From: Sva-07 sp963793335
GTDB taxonomy: Bacteria; Actinomycetota; Acidimicrobiia; Acidimicrobiales; Ilumatobacteraceae
Direction of reading: 5' to 3'
Assembly: GCA_963793335.1 (NCBI GenBank)
Contig: CAWBZS010000001.1
Location: forward strand, 1,070,787 to 1,134,786
DNA: 64,000 bases
Each line of letters begins with the position of its first letter. Positions within the stretch are counted from its first letter, which is position 1. The notes beneath the pieces were generated by a model, which did not search any database, was not told the DNA's origin, and saw nothing but the letters and a program-made list of their open reading frames with translations. The translations under genes were made by a program, and so were the position numbers. Positions 53,795 to 63,019 of this stretch are shown here, one piece after another.

Positions 53795-53878
53795 TCACTC
53801 GATACGCAGGCCGGAGATCGCCCGGGAGATGACGAGCTGCTGGATCTCGCTGGTGCCTTCGAAGATCGTGTGGCTCAC
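53795..53878 (-). pseudogene. C-terminal remnant of an acyl-CoA dehydrogenase
   Basis: The minus strand reads IFEGTSEIQQLVISRAISGL followed by RIE and a TGA at 53795. EGTSEIQ is the conserved end of acyl-CoA dehydrogenases where the active-site base or FAD contacts lie. Upstream of SHTIFEG the similarity ends at once, so about 28 codons survive. The rest was probably removed by deletion or recombination. Confidence 0.75.
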
Positions 53879-54082
53879 CCTCACCGGTTTTGTGAGTGCC
53901 GCTCAGTGTTGCCCCGTCTCGCTCACCTGGGCTTTTGCGAATCGGGTGCGCGAGTGGGGTTGCACAGTCCGGTCAGTTCTAGGGATGAGTAGGGAGGATC
54001 GTCTTCCTCGCTGCGCCGGTTTGAACTACTCCCGAGCAGGCGACTACCGCAAATGCGCCGGTGAAAGTGTGACGCCGCAGTA

Positions 54083-54146
54083 GGGCCGCGATGCGGCGCG
54101 AGCTGTTGCGGCGCGACCGGGTTTCCGGTCGCGCGTTATCGAGTGC
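54083..54146 (+). repeat. Dispersed repeat, copy A
   Basis: The box gggccgcgatgcggcgcg is followed by a GC-rich hairpin (gcgaccgggtttccggtcgc) and ttatcgagtgc. The same first box occurs at 54839-54856 and 59961-59978, and the ttatcgagtgc tail at 60000-60010. Confidence 0.75.
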
Positions 54147-54223
54147 CTCCGAACGGCACATCAGGGACACCCGGCCAAGTTGCGATGATGAGCGTCGGTC
54201 GCCCAATTGGGTAGCGTGCGGCG

Positions 54224-54667
54224 ATGCTCTATTTCGAGGATCGTCAACCTGGTGACGTTCTTCTTGGCTCGACATTCGAGGTCGATCGAGACGAGCTGAT
54301 TGAGTTCGCTCGAACCTGGGATCCCCAACCATTCCACCTGGACGACGAACGCGCAGACGAGTTGTTTGGACCGGGCGGGGTGACCGCACCCGGTGTGTTC
54401 ATCATGGCGATCAGAACCAAACTGCTACACGCCACGCCAGACGCTGCCATCATCGCCGCACTCGGCTGGGATGAGCTGCGGTTTCATGCTCCGGTTCGAG
54501 CCGGGGACACACTTCAGCTCCGGCAGGAGTGGCTCGACATGCGCGTCTCGAGCTCCAAGCCCGACCGTGGCGTACAGACGTGTCGCATCTCGCTCATCAA
54601 CCAGCACGGTGCCGAGGTGATGAGTCACATCGACACCACCCTGGTACGTCGCCGCACGCCCGACTGA
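54224..54667 (+). CDS. MaoC-family hotdog dehydratase
   Basis: The 147-aa protein has the single hotdog domain of MaoC-like enoyl-CoA hydratases. It shows FARTWDPQPFHLDDERA with the catalytic Asp and His, and HAPVRAGDTLQLRQEWLDMR in the second strand set. It would hydrate or dehydrate acyl-CoA esters. It stands alone between repeat copies A and B, an arrangement that recalls a gene cassette. Confidence 0.87.
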   Translation: MLYFEDRQPGDVLLGSTFEVDRDELIEFARTWDPQPFHLDDERADELFGPGGVTAPGVFIMAIRTKLLHATPDAAIIAALGWDELRFHAPVRAGDTLQLRQEWLDMRVSSSKPDRGVQTCRISLINQHGAEVMSHIDTTLVRRRTPD

Positions 54668-54820
54668 ACATTTGGCACTCACTGCTCGCCGCCAAAGCGA
54701 GACGATCATCCTCGGGCCGTCGCAGGGCCAACGCTGGCGGCGCGATCGCAGTCTTCCGGCACCGCCCGGCAGCTCTGGGGCCGGCCGCGCCCGGTCCCCC
54801 TACCGCCGGGTCTAGGACGG

Positions 54821-54884
54821 GATTATCTCGCGCAACGCTTGGGCCGCGATGCGGCGCGTTGAATGCGAGCGAGTCCGTGATTAT
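54821..54884 (+). repeat. Dispersed repeat, copy B
   Basis: The order is TTATC, 11 bases, TTGGGCCGCGATGCGGCGCG, 22 bases, TTATCG. Copy D at 59943-60010 has the same boxes with spacings 11 and 21. The conserved spacing shows this is one repeat type rather than chance GC-rich similarity. Confidence 0.8.
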
Positions 54885-55012
54885 CGGTGGTGAAGTGTGC
54901 GTTCCCGTAGCTTGGCTGCTGGCCTCTTTCCGGTAGGCGGGCGAGATCGTCGTGTCTGCCGGCAGCGGCAGTTCGTTGCGATCCGCCGGAATTTGTGTCC
55001 GACAGACTGTGA

Positions 55013-55022
55013 GACAATTGTC
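55013..55022. promoter_or_regulatory. Short palindrome upstream of the GMC oxidoreductase
   Basis: gacaattgtc is a perfect 10-bp palindrome 41 bases before the start codon and could be an operator for a TetR-like repressor. No such gene is adjacent, so this is weak. Confidence 0.25.
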
Positions 55023-55062
55023 CGCATGCGTCTGCAGGGGCGGCGCTGCGAGGAGGGGTCCA

Positions 55063-56913
55063 GTGGTTCAGCAAGCGTTCGATTTCGTGGTCGTGGGAGG
55101 CGGTTCGGCAGGGGCCGTGCTTGCGGCGCGGTTGTCGGAAGATCCGGGATGCAAGGTCGCCTTGGTCGAGGCCGGTGGGCCGCCGCCAGCGGCAGAGCTG
55201 ATGCCGGCGGCCTGTTCGGCGTTGCAGCTCGATCCCGAGACGGACTGGATGTACACCGCCGATGCCGGCGGGGCAGGTCGGGGTCTCGCCGAGGGTCGCA
55301 TGATGATGCCGCGGGGGAAGATGCTCGGTGGTAGCTCGGGGATCAATTACATGGCCTATGTCCGCGGACACCCGGGAGACTTCGATTCGTGGGCGGCCGA
55401 CGGAGCTGACAGCTGGAGCTACAGCGACGTGCTGCCCTACTTCAAGAAGAGCGAGGGTTTGGCCCCGAGCGGCGACATCGTCGTCGATGCGGACGCCCAC
55501 AACACCGAGGGACCAATGGGCGTGTCGGTGCGCTCACCGGTGATCAGCGGCGCACGCGAGTTCGTCGGAGCGGCGGTCGCGGCCGGGATTCCTGCCGGCG
55601 ATTACAACGGTCGGGATCGTGGCGGACCAGAGGGGGTCGTGTCGTTGCTGCAGACCACCACCCGGGAAGGCAAGCGGGCGAGCACGTATCACGCATTCCT
55701 CGAGGGTGAGGTCGAGCAGCGAAGCAACCTCGAAGTGATCAGCGGCGCCCAGGTCACCCGCGTGCTGCTCGATTCGAGCGCCGATCAGTTGACCGCGGTG
55801 GGCGTCGAGTATCTGACCGCCGACGGCGACACCGCCACCGTCACGGCCGCCAAGGAGGTGGTGCTCAGCGCTGGAGCGATCGGTTCTCCGCAGATCATGA
55901 TGCTGTCGGGAATCGGCCCGCGCGCCGAACTCGAAGCAGTGAGCGTCGAGTGTCTGCTCGACTCGCCACACGTCGGAAAGCACCTGAAGGATCACCTGCA
56001 GGTCGGTCTCGTCTTCCCGGCGCCCGGTGTCGGTGTCTCGATGACCGAGGTCGGCATCTCGATGGGCCCGGACGCACTCCGCGCTCCTGCCGGGCCACTT
56101 CCAGCTGACCCCGCCGACGATGCCGACATGCCTGAGGAGCTGCAAGCGCTCAAACAAGAAGCCGAACGGCGGATCACCGAATGGGCGACGACGGGGAACG
56201 GACTGGTGTCGTCGTCGTTGTACGAGGCGTGCGCCTGGTTCTCGACCGGTCTCGGCGATGACCACACCCACGACGCTCAGGTCGGCTTCTTCGTCTGCGG
56301 GTACAACCCCGACATCTGGAAGGCAGTGCTGCGCGTCGACCCGGAGGAGTACTTCGACGATCCCGCACTGCGTCTTGCCCCTGACGCCGAGTCGATCATC
56401 GTGTTGGCCAATCCCGTGCAACCCCACAGCGAGGGTGAGATCGTTCTCGCCAGCGCCGACCCGACCGCACACCCCGACATCCGCATGAACTACTACGACG
56501 ACCCCCACGACATGAAGGTGATGATTGCAATCATGCGCCGGGTCCTCGACATCGTCGCCAACTGGCCCGGCGACCGCAACATCGGCCCCGCCCTCGTTCC
56601 CCCCGCCCTGGCCACCAAGCACGGCCACGCTGCCGGGGACACACCCAGCGATGCGCTGCTCGAGGATCTCGCCCGCCACTACTCGTTCACCGTCTACCAC
56701 CCGACAAGCACCTGCGCGATGGGCAAGGTCGTCGACGAGAGGCTGCGCGTCGAGGGAGTCGCCAACCTGCGCATCGCCGACGCGAGCATCATGCCCAACG
56801 TCGTCAGCGGCAACACCAACGCCGCGTCGATCATGATCGGCGAGAAGGCCGCCGAGATCATCGCACGCGATCACAACGTCACGCTGAACGAGTTCGTCGG
56901 GCACCACACCTGA
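55063..56913 (+). CDS. GMC-family FAD-dependent oxidoreductase
   Basis: The 616-aa protein starts at GTG 55063 after an AGGAGGGG box. It has the FAD motif VVVGGGSAGAVLAARLSE, the GMC signatures GKMLGGSSGINYMAYVRG and SAGAIGSPQIMMLSGIGP, and the catalytic His in YHPTSTCAMG with Asn in NTNAASIMIGEKAAE. It resembles choline dehydrogenase and alcohol oxidase proteins and oxidises an alcohol to a carbonyl. About 70 extra residues are inserted near 330-400. A longer frame from 54952 lacks a ribosome site. Confidence 0.9.
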   Translation: MVQQAFDFVVVGGGSAGAVLAARLSEDPGCKVALVEAGGPPPAAELMPAACSALQLDPETDWMYTADAGGAGRGLAEGRMMMPRGKMLGGSSGINYMAYVRGHPGDFDSWAADGADSWSYSDVLPYFKKSEGLAPSGDIVVDADAHNTEGPMGVSVRSPVISGAREFVGAAVAAGIPAGDYNGRDRGGPEGVVSLLQTTTREGKRASTYHAFLEGEVEQRSNLEVISGAQVTRVLLDSSADQLTAVGVEYLTADGDTATVTAAKEVVLSAGAIGSPQIMMLSGIGPRAELEAVSVECLLDSPHVGKHLKDHLQVGLVFPAPGVGVSMTEVGISMGPDALRAPAGPLPADPADDADMPEELQALKQEAERRITEWATTGNGLVSSSLYEACAWFSTGLGDDHTHDAQVGFFVCGYNPDIWKAVLRVDPEEYFDDPALRLAPDAESIIVLANPVQPHSEGEIVLASADPTAHPDIRMNYYDDPHDMKVMIAIMRRVLDIVANWPGDRNIGPALVPPALATKHGHAAGDTPSDALLEDLARHYSFTVYHPTSTCAMGKVVDERLRVEGVANLRIADASIMPNVVSGNTNAASIMIGEKAAEIIARDHNVTLNEFVGHHT

Positions 56914-57167
56914 CGACCCGCCGGTGTATACGAACGGGAACGCCGAAGGGCACAGCACAGCTGCGGCCACTGATCAGCAGGACAATGGCGCACTGGTGCC
57001 TCCCGGCGCGCAAACATGGACACCCGTTCCAGACCCTGGCAGACATGTCCGCGCCGAACCTCGTCCCGTGCAGACGGGATGGACGACGATGGCATCTCGA
57101 CGACGCTGAGCCGAACCTTCGATCCCCGCTCGCGCGAGGTGGACTTCGACAGAATCGGCGCCGCGAT

Positions 57168-58424
57168 TCAGGCGGTGGTGCCGATGGCGCGCTCGATGGC
57201 TTCCACGGCGACGCCGACGCCGTCTTCGTTGGCCATCGATGCCGCCAAGTCCCGCGCTTTCGCCCGGACGTCGTCGCCGAGGATCGATTCGACTCGGTCG
57301 GCGACCTGGCCGACGGTGCGGGCCAGCGCGCCGACGCCCAGCGTCCGGACCTGGCGCCCATGCCAGAACTGGTCGAACAACTGCGGGTGCACCACCGTGG
57401 GGATGCCCGCCGTCACCGCGGCGGCGACGCTGCCGTACGCGCCCGACACCACTGCGGCGCTGCATCGCGGCAGCAGCGCAGTCAGCGGGGCGAACGCGGC
57501 GACTCCGGGTTCCCCGGCGAGCGCCACGGCATTCGCCTCGCTTCCGGCGAGCACGATCGATCGAAGTCCCCGAGCTGCGAGATCAGCGCGGATGTGGGCG
57601 AAGCGCTCCGCAGCGTCCGTCGCCGCTGAAGTCCCGAGCGTGACCAGGACCGGCGGATCGCCGGCATCGATGTAGGCGTCGAGCTCGGCCGGTATCTCGG
57701 CGTCGGCGGGACCATCCCAGACGGAGAAGCCGGCCATCGTCACTGGCGGCCAGTCGTCGGCGGGCGGCGCGTATTTCGGTGAGGCCAGCACGACCGTCTC
57801 CGCGGCATCGAGGTATGGCGACACGGCGGCGCCATCTCGGATCGCCATGTCACTGCGACGCCGCAGGTCGTTGATCTCGGCTTCGGGGAACGCCAGCTTC
57901 CCGGAGAGGTCGTAGGCCTTCCACGCCAGGCGGTTGACCCGCCGAGGGGCAGCGAACGAGTACGGCATCGCTGGCGTCCACTGCTCGGTCGGGAGCAGCA
58001 TCGGGAACATGTGGCCCACGACGCCGGGCACCCCCGCGGCGTACGCCAGAGGCAACGAGAACATTGCCCCCACCGGGTGCGTCAGGAGCACGTCGGCTCC
58101 CGACAACGCTTCGGCTATCGATGACTCGACGGCGTCGTGATCGTCGAGGTAGGTCCGGCCCAGCCAGTACTTGGCGAGGCGGGGCGTGTTGGCCAAGGGG
58201 TGGCGCATCAGCCGGGTGTGCGTCGGGTCGGCGTGCATGGCCGCCGCCGAGAAGTCGAGGCCGAGGTGGCGGTGCTCGAACGGTTCGGACCGAAGCACCG
58301 GGGCATACCCAGCAGGCGCCACGAACGTCACCGCATGGCCGACCTCGGCCAACCGGCGACCGATCGGGATGTAGACAGCGACGTCGCCGAGATACCCGCC
58401 CGAGACGATTACGACGTGGGCCAT
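57168..58424 (-). CDS. GT1-type (UGT-like) glycosyltransferase
   Basis: The 418-aa protein has a GT-B fold: an N-terminal acceptor domain beginning VVIVSGGYLGDVAVYIPIGR, and a C-terminal donor domain with VLVTLGTSAATDAAERF. The sugar-nucleotide region reads SGAYGSVAAAVTAGIPTVV followed by PQLFDQFWHGRQV. The His/Gly-rich part of the family (HxGxGT) is replaced by SGAYGS. It may glycosylate lipids or small molecules. It converges with the GMC oxidoreductase gene. Confidence 0.86.
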   Translation of the reverse strand: MAHVVIVSGGYLGDVAVYIPIGRRLAEVGHAVTFVAPAGYAPVLRSEPFEHRHLGLDFSAAAMHADPTHTRLMRHPLANTPRLAKYWLGRTYLDDHDAVESSIAEALSGADVLLTHPVGAMFSLPLAYAAGVPGVVGHMFPMLLPTEQWTPAMPYSFAAPRRVNRLAWKAYDLSGKLAFPEAEINDLRRRSDMAIRDGAAVSPYLDAAETVVLASPKYAPPADDWPPVTMAGFSVWDGPADAEIPAELDAYIDAGDPPVLVTLGTSAATDAAERFAHIRADLAARGLRSIVLAGSEANAVALAGEPGVAAFAPLTALLPRCSAAVVSGAYGSVAAAVTAGIPTVVHPQLFDQFWHGRQVRTLGVGALARTVGQVADRVESILGDDVRAKARDLAASMANEDGVGVAVEAIERAIGTTA

Positions 58425-59148
58425 GCCGAGACCCTACAAGGGCCGGGAGACCGGGCCGGCCGCCATCGACCTCGTCATCGGTCAGATGAAAGATCGCAGA
58501 CCCACGTTCTCAAGCATGGACTCCTTGGAAGCCGCTGTCGTTGGTGAACTCGCCTTCGACGACGCTGCCCTTCCGCGTTCCACACGGCGGTGACCGAAGC
58601 CGCCGACCACGACCGCAGCAGGGCTCGCACGGGCAGGACCGAACGGTTCCTCACGAGCACCAAGTTCCTCGACGAGGTTGCGCTCACGCTCGAGCTTCAC
58701 CCTGTTCGACACCGCGCTCGAATCGCGCGAGATCGGCGCGTCGGGGTGCGGTCAGGCGCCACCTATCGCTCGATGTGATCTGGCCGAGAAGCGCTGCGAA
58801 ACGCCGGATCGGTGACGTGATTACGTGACGCGAGACTTGGGCCGAAGCCGCACACCACCGACGTGCTGGCGACCGGGTTACCGAGCGCGCATTTTGCGCA
58901 GTCGTTAGCGCGATCGTCTGCCGAATCCCGGACGGGTCTGAGGCCATCGCGGTGCCGCGAATATGGAGCACGGCATCAGGGGGTCTACCCGGTCATCGTT
59001 TGATGAGCGAGGGACATCCGTTGCTCACCCTTGCGCCGGCGTAAACCGGGCGAGCGAAGAAGCGCAGAGGTCTGGTCGCCGGCACATCGGATCCACTACC
59101 TTTTGCCGTTCTCGCACTCGACTCACGAAACAAGGATCCGACGCCACC
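58425..59148. other. Gene-poor gap with repeat copy C
   Basis: Two tiny overlapping plus-strand frames (58516-58593 and 58590-58778, joined by GTGA) may be gene remnants but match nothing I know. Repeat copy C lies at 58837-58900. The remainder is without recognisable features. Confidence 0.5.
58837..58900 (+). repeat. Dispersed repeat, copy C (diverged)
   Basis: It begins ttgggccg, loses the inner palindrome, and then has gcgaccgggttaccgagcgc followed by gcattttgcgc. The second half aligns with copy A (gcgaccgggtttccggtcgc, gcgttatcg) at most positions. Confidence 0.55.
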
Positions 59149-59502
59149 ATGAATCAGTTCGTTGACGCCTACAAGAACGCGTTCATCCGATACGCCGACT
59201 TCTCCGGCCGCACGTCGGTCGGAGGGTACTGGCGCTTCGTCGCCATCAACGTCCTGATCATCGTGGTGCTCACCGTGCTCGGTACGGTGTCGACGGCCTT
59301 CATCGTGATGCAGGGCGTCTACCTGCTCGCCCTGCTGATTCCGAGCCTCGCGATTGCAGTGCGCCGTCTTCACGACACGGGCAAGTCGGGTTGGTTCATC
59401 CTGTTCGGCCTCATTCCAATCGTCGGGTTCATCATCCAGATCGTCTTCTACGTTCAAGCCAGCGACGGCCCGAACCAATACGGACAGGCGTCCGAAGACT
59501 GA
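59149..59502 (+). CDS. DUF805 family membrane protein
   Basis: The 117-aa protein has the DUF805 layout: NAFIRYADFSGRTSVGGYWR at the N-terminus, three to four membrane segments, and RRLHDTGKSGWF between the second and third. The family is widespread and uncharacterised. It lies alone between repeat copies C and D. Confidence 0.9.
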   Translation: MNQFVDAYKNAFIRYADFSGRTSVGGYWRFVAINVLIIVVLTVLGTVSTAFIVMQGVYLLALLIPSLAIAVRRLHDTGKSGWFILFGLIPIVGFIIQIVFYVQASDGPNQYGQASED

Positions 59503-59942
59503 CAGCCGCTCGCTTCCCGGCGTGGAAGACCCGGTTCGGCGCCCCCCACCTCACCGGGTTGGCCGGATCAGCACCGACGGTCGGCGATCCCACCCGTCTC
59601 GTGCACCGTGCCGACAACGTGCCCGAAACAGCGGAGGCCAGCAGGACACAGGGGTCATCAGCGGACACAGTGGGCTGCAACTCAATCCGCCCCGCATCGG
59701 GGCAACGACACGCGATCCCGAGGTGTTGGCCCGCTCAGATTCTCACGCACACGCACCGACTGCAGGCCCCGATATCAGCGTGTATCGATCGGTCGGACCG
59801 CTTGCGGACCCACGCGACAATCCCAGCTCGAGACGGTCGGTCTCGCGCCGCCCCGCCGGCGCACTTTGGCGGCTGGATCGGTCTGACCGGTATCTCTTAG
59901 CGCGATCACCGACAGCGTTCGGCTGCTGCGTCCTTGACGCTG

Positions 59943-60010
59943 TTATCGGGTGCTCGACTTGGGCCGCGATGCGGCGCGGTCCGAGAACCGGTGGTCGGAT
60001 TATCGAGTGC
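59943..60010 (+). repeat. Dispersed repeat, copy D
   Basis: The order is TTATC, 11 bases, TTGGGCCGCGATGCGGCGCG, 21 bases, TTATCGAGTGC. It is the best partner of copy B and shares its tail with copy A. Confidence 0.8.
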
Positions 60011-60179
60011 GCACTATGCGCTGCTCGGGGTGAGCAGAATGCCGGATCTCGAGCGGGTGATTCGCCCTATGTCCCGCGCGTTATGCGCCCGCTGGGTCAG
60101 CCGGGACCGTCGGATTGTTCGTGTAGCCGGCGTGGTCTGAGGGTCCCCTACTTGGCGGTGGTGGGCCGGAGAGGCTCAT

Positions 60180-60379
60180 TTCGATGACGACGAGCGCGAG
60201 GTGGTCGGGATGGTCGGTCGCTGCCTGTCGAACGACGAGACCGCCGAGGCGCTTTACCTGTCGCCGTTGACGGTCAAGACCCACGTGAGCCGTGCGATGA
60301 CGAAGCTGCACGCCCTGACCGCGCCCGGCTCGTTGCGCTCGCCTTCCGCACTGGCCTGACCACCTTCGGCGAGCTGTGA
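60180..60379 (+). pseudogene. LuxR-type response-regulator C-terminal remnant, frameshifted
   Basis: The plus strand encodes DEREVVGMVGRCLSNDETAE and LYLSPLTVKTHVSRAMTKLH, the helix-turn-helix of a NarL-family regulator. The expected end DRARLVALAFRTGLTTFGEL is present but in another frame, ending at a TGA at 60377-60379; one base is missing near 60317. The receiver domain is absent. It is a decayed duplicate or transferred fragment. Confidence 0.75.
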
Positions 60380-60417
60380 GACCTGGGATCGGTTGACGAC
60401 GGTCTCAGCCGTCGCGG

Positions 60418-61092
60418 TCAGGGCGCGAGTTGCTCGGTTCGGGCGGCATCGAGCCAGAGCACTGCGGCGCGCACACGGCGATGATGCTCGACGGCCTCGG
60501 CAGGGAGGTCGAGGCGCATGAAGATGCTCCCGACGTGCTTCTCGACGGCCTTTGCGCTCAGCACGAGCTCAGCGCCGATCGCACGGTTCGACCGGCCCTG
60601 CGCGATCAGCTCCAGCACGTCGCGCTCGCGGGGCGTCAGTCGTTCGATCGGCGACGACCGTCGGCGGAGCAGTTGCCGCACCACGTGTGGATCGATCACC
60701 GTACCGCCTGCAGCGACCTCGTCGACAGCGTCGAGGAACACGTCGACGTCGCCGATCCGATCCTTGAGCAGGTAGCCGAATCCGCCGTCGTCGCCGCCGA
60801 CGAGGTCGACGGCATGGCGGCGCTCGACGTACTGCGAGAGCACGAGCACCGGGATCGGATGATCGCGCCGGCGCAGTGCCAGTGCGGCGCGGATGCCTTC
60901 GTTGGTGTGTGTCGGCGGGAGGCGCACGTCGGTGATGACGAGGTCCGGTGGCCCGCCGTCGAGCTCGTCGAGTTCGGCGCACAGCTCGGTCGCGTCGTCG
61001 TGCTCGGAGATGACCTCGTGTCCGACGTCGCCGAGCAGCCGAACGAGTCCTGCGCGGAGCAGCCGATGGTCTTCGACGAAGGAGATCCTCAC
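60418..61092 (-). CDS. NarL/LuxR-family response regulator
   Basis: The 224-aa protein has the receiver acidic residues in SFVEDHRLL, phosphoacceptor Asp in DLVITDVRLPPTHTNEG and Lys in YLLKDRI. The LuxR domain reads LTPRERDVLELIAQGRSNRA. The extended PPTHTNEG loop is typical of regulators paired with DesK/LiaS-like kinases in actinobacteria. Its GTG overlaps the kinase stop (GTGA), so the pair is coupled. Confidence 0.92.
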   Translation of the reverse strand: MRISFVEDHRLLRAGLVRLLGDVGHEVISEHDDATELCAELDELDGGPPDLVITDVRLPPTHTNEGIRAALALRRRDHPIPVLVLSQYVERRHAVDLVGGDDGGFGYLLKDRIGDVDVFLDAVDEVAAGGTVIDPHVVRQLLRRRSSPIERLTPRERDVLELIAQGRSNRAIGAELVLSAKAVEKHVGSIFMRLDLPAEAVEHHRRVRAAVLWLDAARTEQLAP

Positions 61093-62372
61093 GCCCGCAC
61101 CGCCATCGGTCGTGCCGGCGTCGCGGCCGTCGCGGGCTGCTCAGGGACCACCGGCATGCGAACCGCCACGGTGGTTCCCGATCCGGCCGGAGACGTGAGG
61201 TCGAGTCGTCCGCTGACGGCCTCGACGCGGGCGAGCAGTCCGGCCAATCCGCCCCCCGGGCGGACTGCTGCCCCGCCGAGGCCGTCGTCGTCCACGGTCA
61301 CGCGCAGCTCGTCGCCGTGCTGTTCGACCCTGATGTGGATGCGAGTCGCCGCGGCATGGCGCACCGTATTCGTGACCGTCTCCGACACGACGAAGTAGGC
61401 GGTGCTCGCCACGTGCGAGGGGAGCTCGCCGAGCGCGGTGCGGAGTTCGCAACGGATCGGTGAGCTCGCGACGAGCTCGTCGAGTGCGGCGTCGAGGCCG
61501 ACCTCGTGCAACGAGCGGGGCGCCAACCCCTGGACGATCGCGCGGACGTCGTGCATCGCCTGGCGGAGCAGCTCCTGGACCTCGCCGAGGCGTTCGTCGA
61601 CGTCGGTGTCGTCGTCGAGCAGCCGACGAGCCGATGAAATCGCCACGGCCGAGGCGACGAGTAGTGGCTGGAGCCCGTCGTGCAGGTCTCGTTCGATCCG
61701 TTCCCGTTCGGCTGCAGCGGTGCGTTCGAGCAGATCGCGTCGGCGGTCGGCGTCGTCGGCGCGGCGGCGCAACGCGTCCGGTGTCGGACCGAGCAAGCCG
61801 AGATGGGCGCGGTAGATCCATCCGATCGAGCGGGCGATCGGTGCCGACGCGACGAGCACGGCGACGCCGGTGGCGGCGAGCAGGATGGCGAGGACGGGCC
61901 GAGCGAGTTCGACACCGAGGAGCTCGGTCGGTTCGTTCGGTAGCCACCACCCACTGGTGGCTGCGGCGAGCGCGGCGACTGCGATCGTCGCCGCCAGTGC
62001 TGCGACGGCCACGATCAACGGACCGAAGGTGAGGAGGTAGGCGAACTCTCGCCAGGTGGTGGTGGAGCGGGCGGCGGCGACCACCCGACGGTGGAGCGGT
62101 CCGATCGTGGACGCGACCTCGCCGCGTCCGGGGCGCTCGCCGAGCACCGGCCGGGCGCGATCTCGTTCGATCTCGGCGCCGAGCTGGGCCAGCAACAGGG
62201 CGAGGCCGGCGACGACGAGCCCCAACGGGAAGGCCACGAGCCCGAGCAGGAGCGCTGCGCCGAGGGTGACCGTCCACGCGAGGCCGAGCGGCAGGCCGGC
62301 CACCACGTGCCCGGCCCACCGGAGGCGGGGTGCGGTCGGCGCCGCCGTGTCGCCACCGGCCACGTGGGTCAT
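61089..62372 (-). CDS. Sensor histidine kinase, HisKA_3 type
   Basis: The 427-aa protein has about four membrane segments in residues 15-195 and a sensor-domain-like layout. The phosphoacceptor lies in RIERDLHDGLQPLLVA, and an ATPase domain follows with SETVTNTVRHAAAT, VDDDGLGG and GLAGLLARVEA. ATG 62372 overlaps the stop of the upstream membrane protein by ATGA. It partners the regulator downstream. Confidence 0.9.
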   Translation of the reverse strand: MTHVAGGDTAAPTAPRLRWAGHVVAGLPLGLAWTVTLGAALLLGLVAFPLGLVVAGLALLLAQLGAEIERDRARPVLGERPGRGEVASTIGPLHRRVVAAARSTTTWREFAYLLTFGPLIVAVAALAATIAVAALAAATSGWWLPNEPTELLGVELARPVLAILLAATGVAVLVASAPIARSIGWIYRAHLGLLGPTPDALRRRADDADRRRDLLERTAAAERERIERDLHDGLQPLLVASAVAISSARRLLDDDTDVDERLGEVQELLRQAMHDVRAIVQGLAPRSLHEVGLDAALDELVASSPIRCELRTALGELPSHVASTAYFVVSETVTNTVRHAAATRIHIRVEQHGDELRVTVDDDGLGGAAVRPGGGLAGLLARVEAVSGRLDLTSPAGSGTTVAVRMPVVPEQPATAATPARPMAVRA

Positions 62373-62866
62373 GGCGTCAGCTGCTCCTGCAGCTCGGGGA
62401 ACTCCTCGACGCACTCGAGCAGCTCCTCGACGTCGTCGGCATCGTCGATGCACTCCTCGACGTCGTCGTCGTCCTTGTCCCAGCCGTCGCCCCAGACGGC
62501 GAACGCCACACCGCCGGCGACGACCAATGCGGAGGCGACGATGCCCAGTGCGAGTCCGGCCGTGGCCTGTCCCCGATTGGTCGCCGTGCCTTCAACTGCA
62601 CGTCGCCGGCCGACGACGCCGAACACGATGGCGAGCACGGCGGTGGCGACGGCGACGGGCAGCAGGAACCACCACCACCCGTTCACCGCCGCGACGACGG
62701 CGACGATGCCGAGCACGAGGGCGGCGGTGCCGAAACCGTTCCCCGTCGTGGTGCCGGTGGGTGGTGCGGACCGGGTATCCGGTCCGGCCGGCGCATCGGG
62801 CGTCGGGGTGGGGCCGGACGAGTCGGAGCGGGCGCTGTCGTCGGGGGTGTTCGGGGTGTCGGTCAT
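62369..62866 (-). CDS. DUF4190-like small membrane protein
   Basis: The 165-aa protein has a Pro/Thr-rich cytoplasmic N-terminus (residues 1-45), two membrane segments with GTAALVLGIVAVVAAV and a turn GVVGRRRAVEG, a third segment (GLALGIVASALVVAGG), and a very acidic C-terminal tail with Cys pairs. It precedes the kinase by an ATGA overlap, so it may be an accessory sensor or a target of that system. ATG 62866 is used; the longer frame upstream is not protein-like. Confidence 0.75.
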   Translation of the reverse strand: MTDTPNTPDDSARSDSSGPTPTPDAPAGPDTRSAPPTGTTTGNGFGTAALVLGIVAVVAAVNGWWWFLLPVAVATAVLAIVFGVVGRRRAVEGTATNRGQATAGLALGIVASALVVAGGVAFAVWGDGWDKDDDDVEECIDDADDVEELLECVEEFPELQEQLTP

Positions 62867-63019
62867 CGGGGGGTCCTTTCGGTGTCGGTGCCCGAGCGGC
62901 GATGCATCGGGATGGTCACCTCCGACCGTACGGATGGGCGGATCGCTCGCACATCGGGCCGACCGGTGAATGCGAGGTGGGGCCTGCCCCACCCTCGCCG
63001 GACCGTGCCGACGCGACGG

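Larger units (their letters stand above)
53637..54223. other. Gene-poor gap with an acyl-CoA dehydrogenase remnant and repeat copy A
   Basis: No intact gene was found. The gap holds a minus-strand acyl-CoA dehydrogenase tail (53795-53878) and one member of the dispersed repeat family (54083-54146). The rest has no recognisable coding pattern. Confidence 0.7.
54668..55062. other. Non-coding gap with repeat copy B and a short palindrome
   Basis: The gap contains repeat copy B (54821-54884) and gacaattgtc (55013-55022). No coding sequence is supported. Confidence 0.6.
59503..60417. other. Gene-poor gap with repeat copy D and a LuxR remnant
   Basis: No intact gene is visible in 915 bases. It holds repeat copy D (59943-60010), a further gcgcgttatgcgc element near 60076-60088, and the response-regulator remnant at 60180-60379. 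Confidence 0.65.

Noticed and set aside
58516..58778. Two tiny overlapping frames joined by GTGA
   Set aside because: No homology or domain and unusual composition; too weak to call a gene.
54083..60010. Integron attC array
   Set aside because: The repeats lack GTTRRRY/RYYYAAC core sites, no integrase is present and the copies do not sit behind each gene in one orientation pattern.
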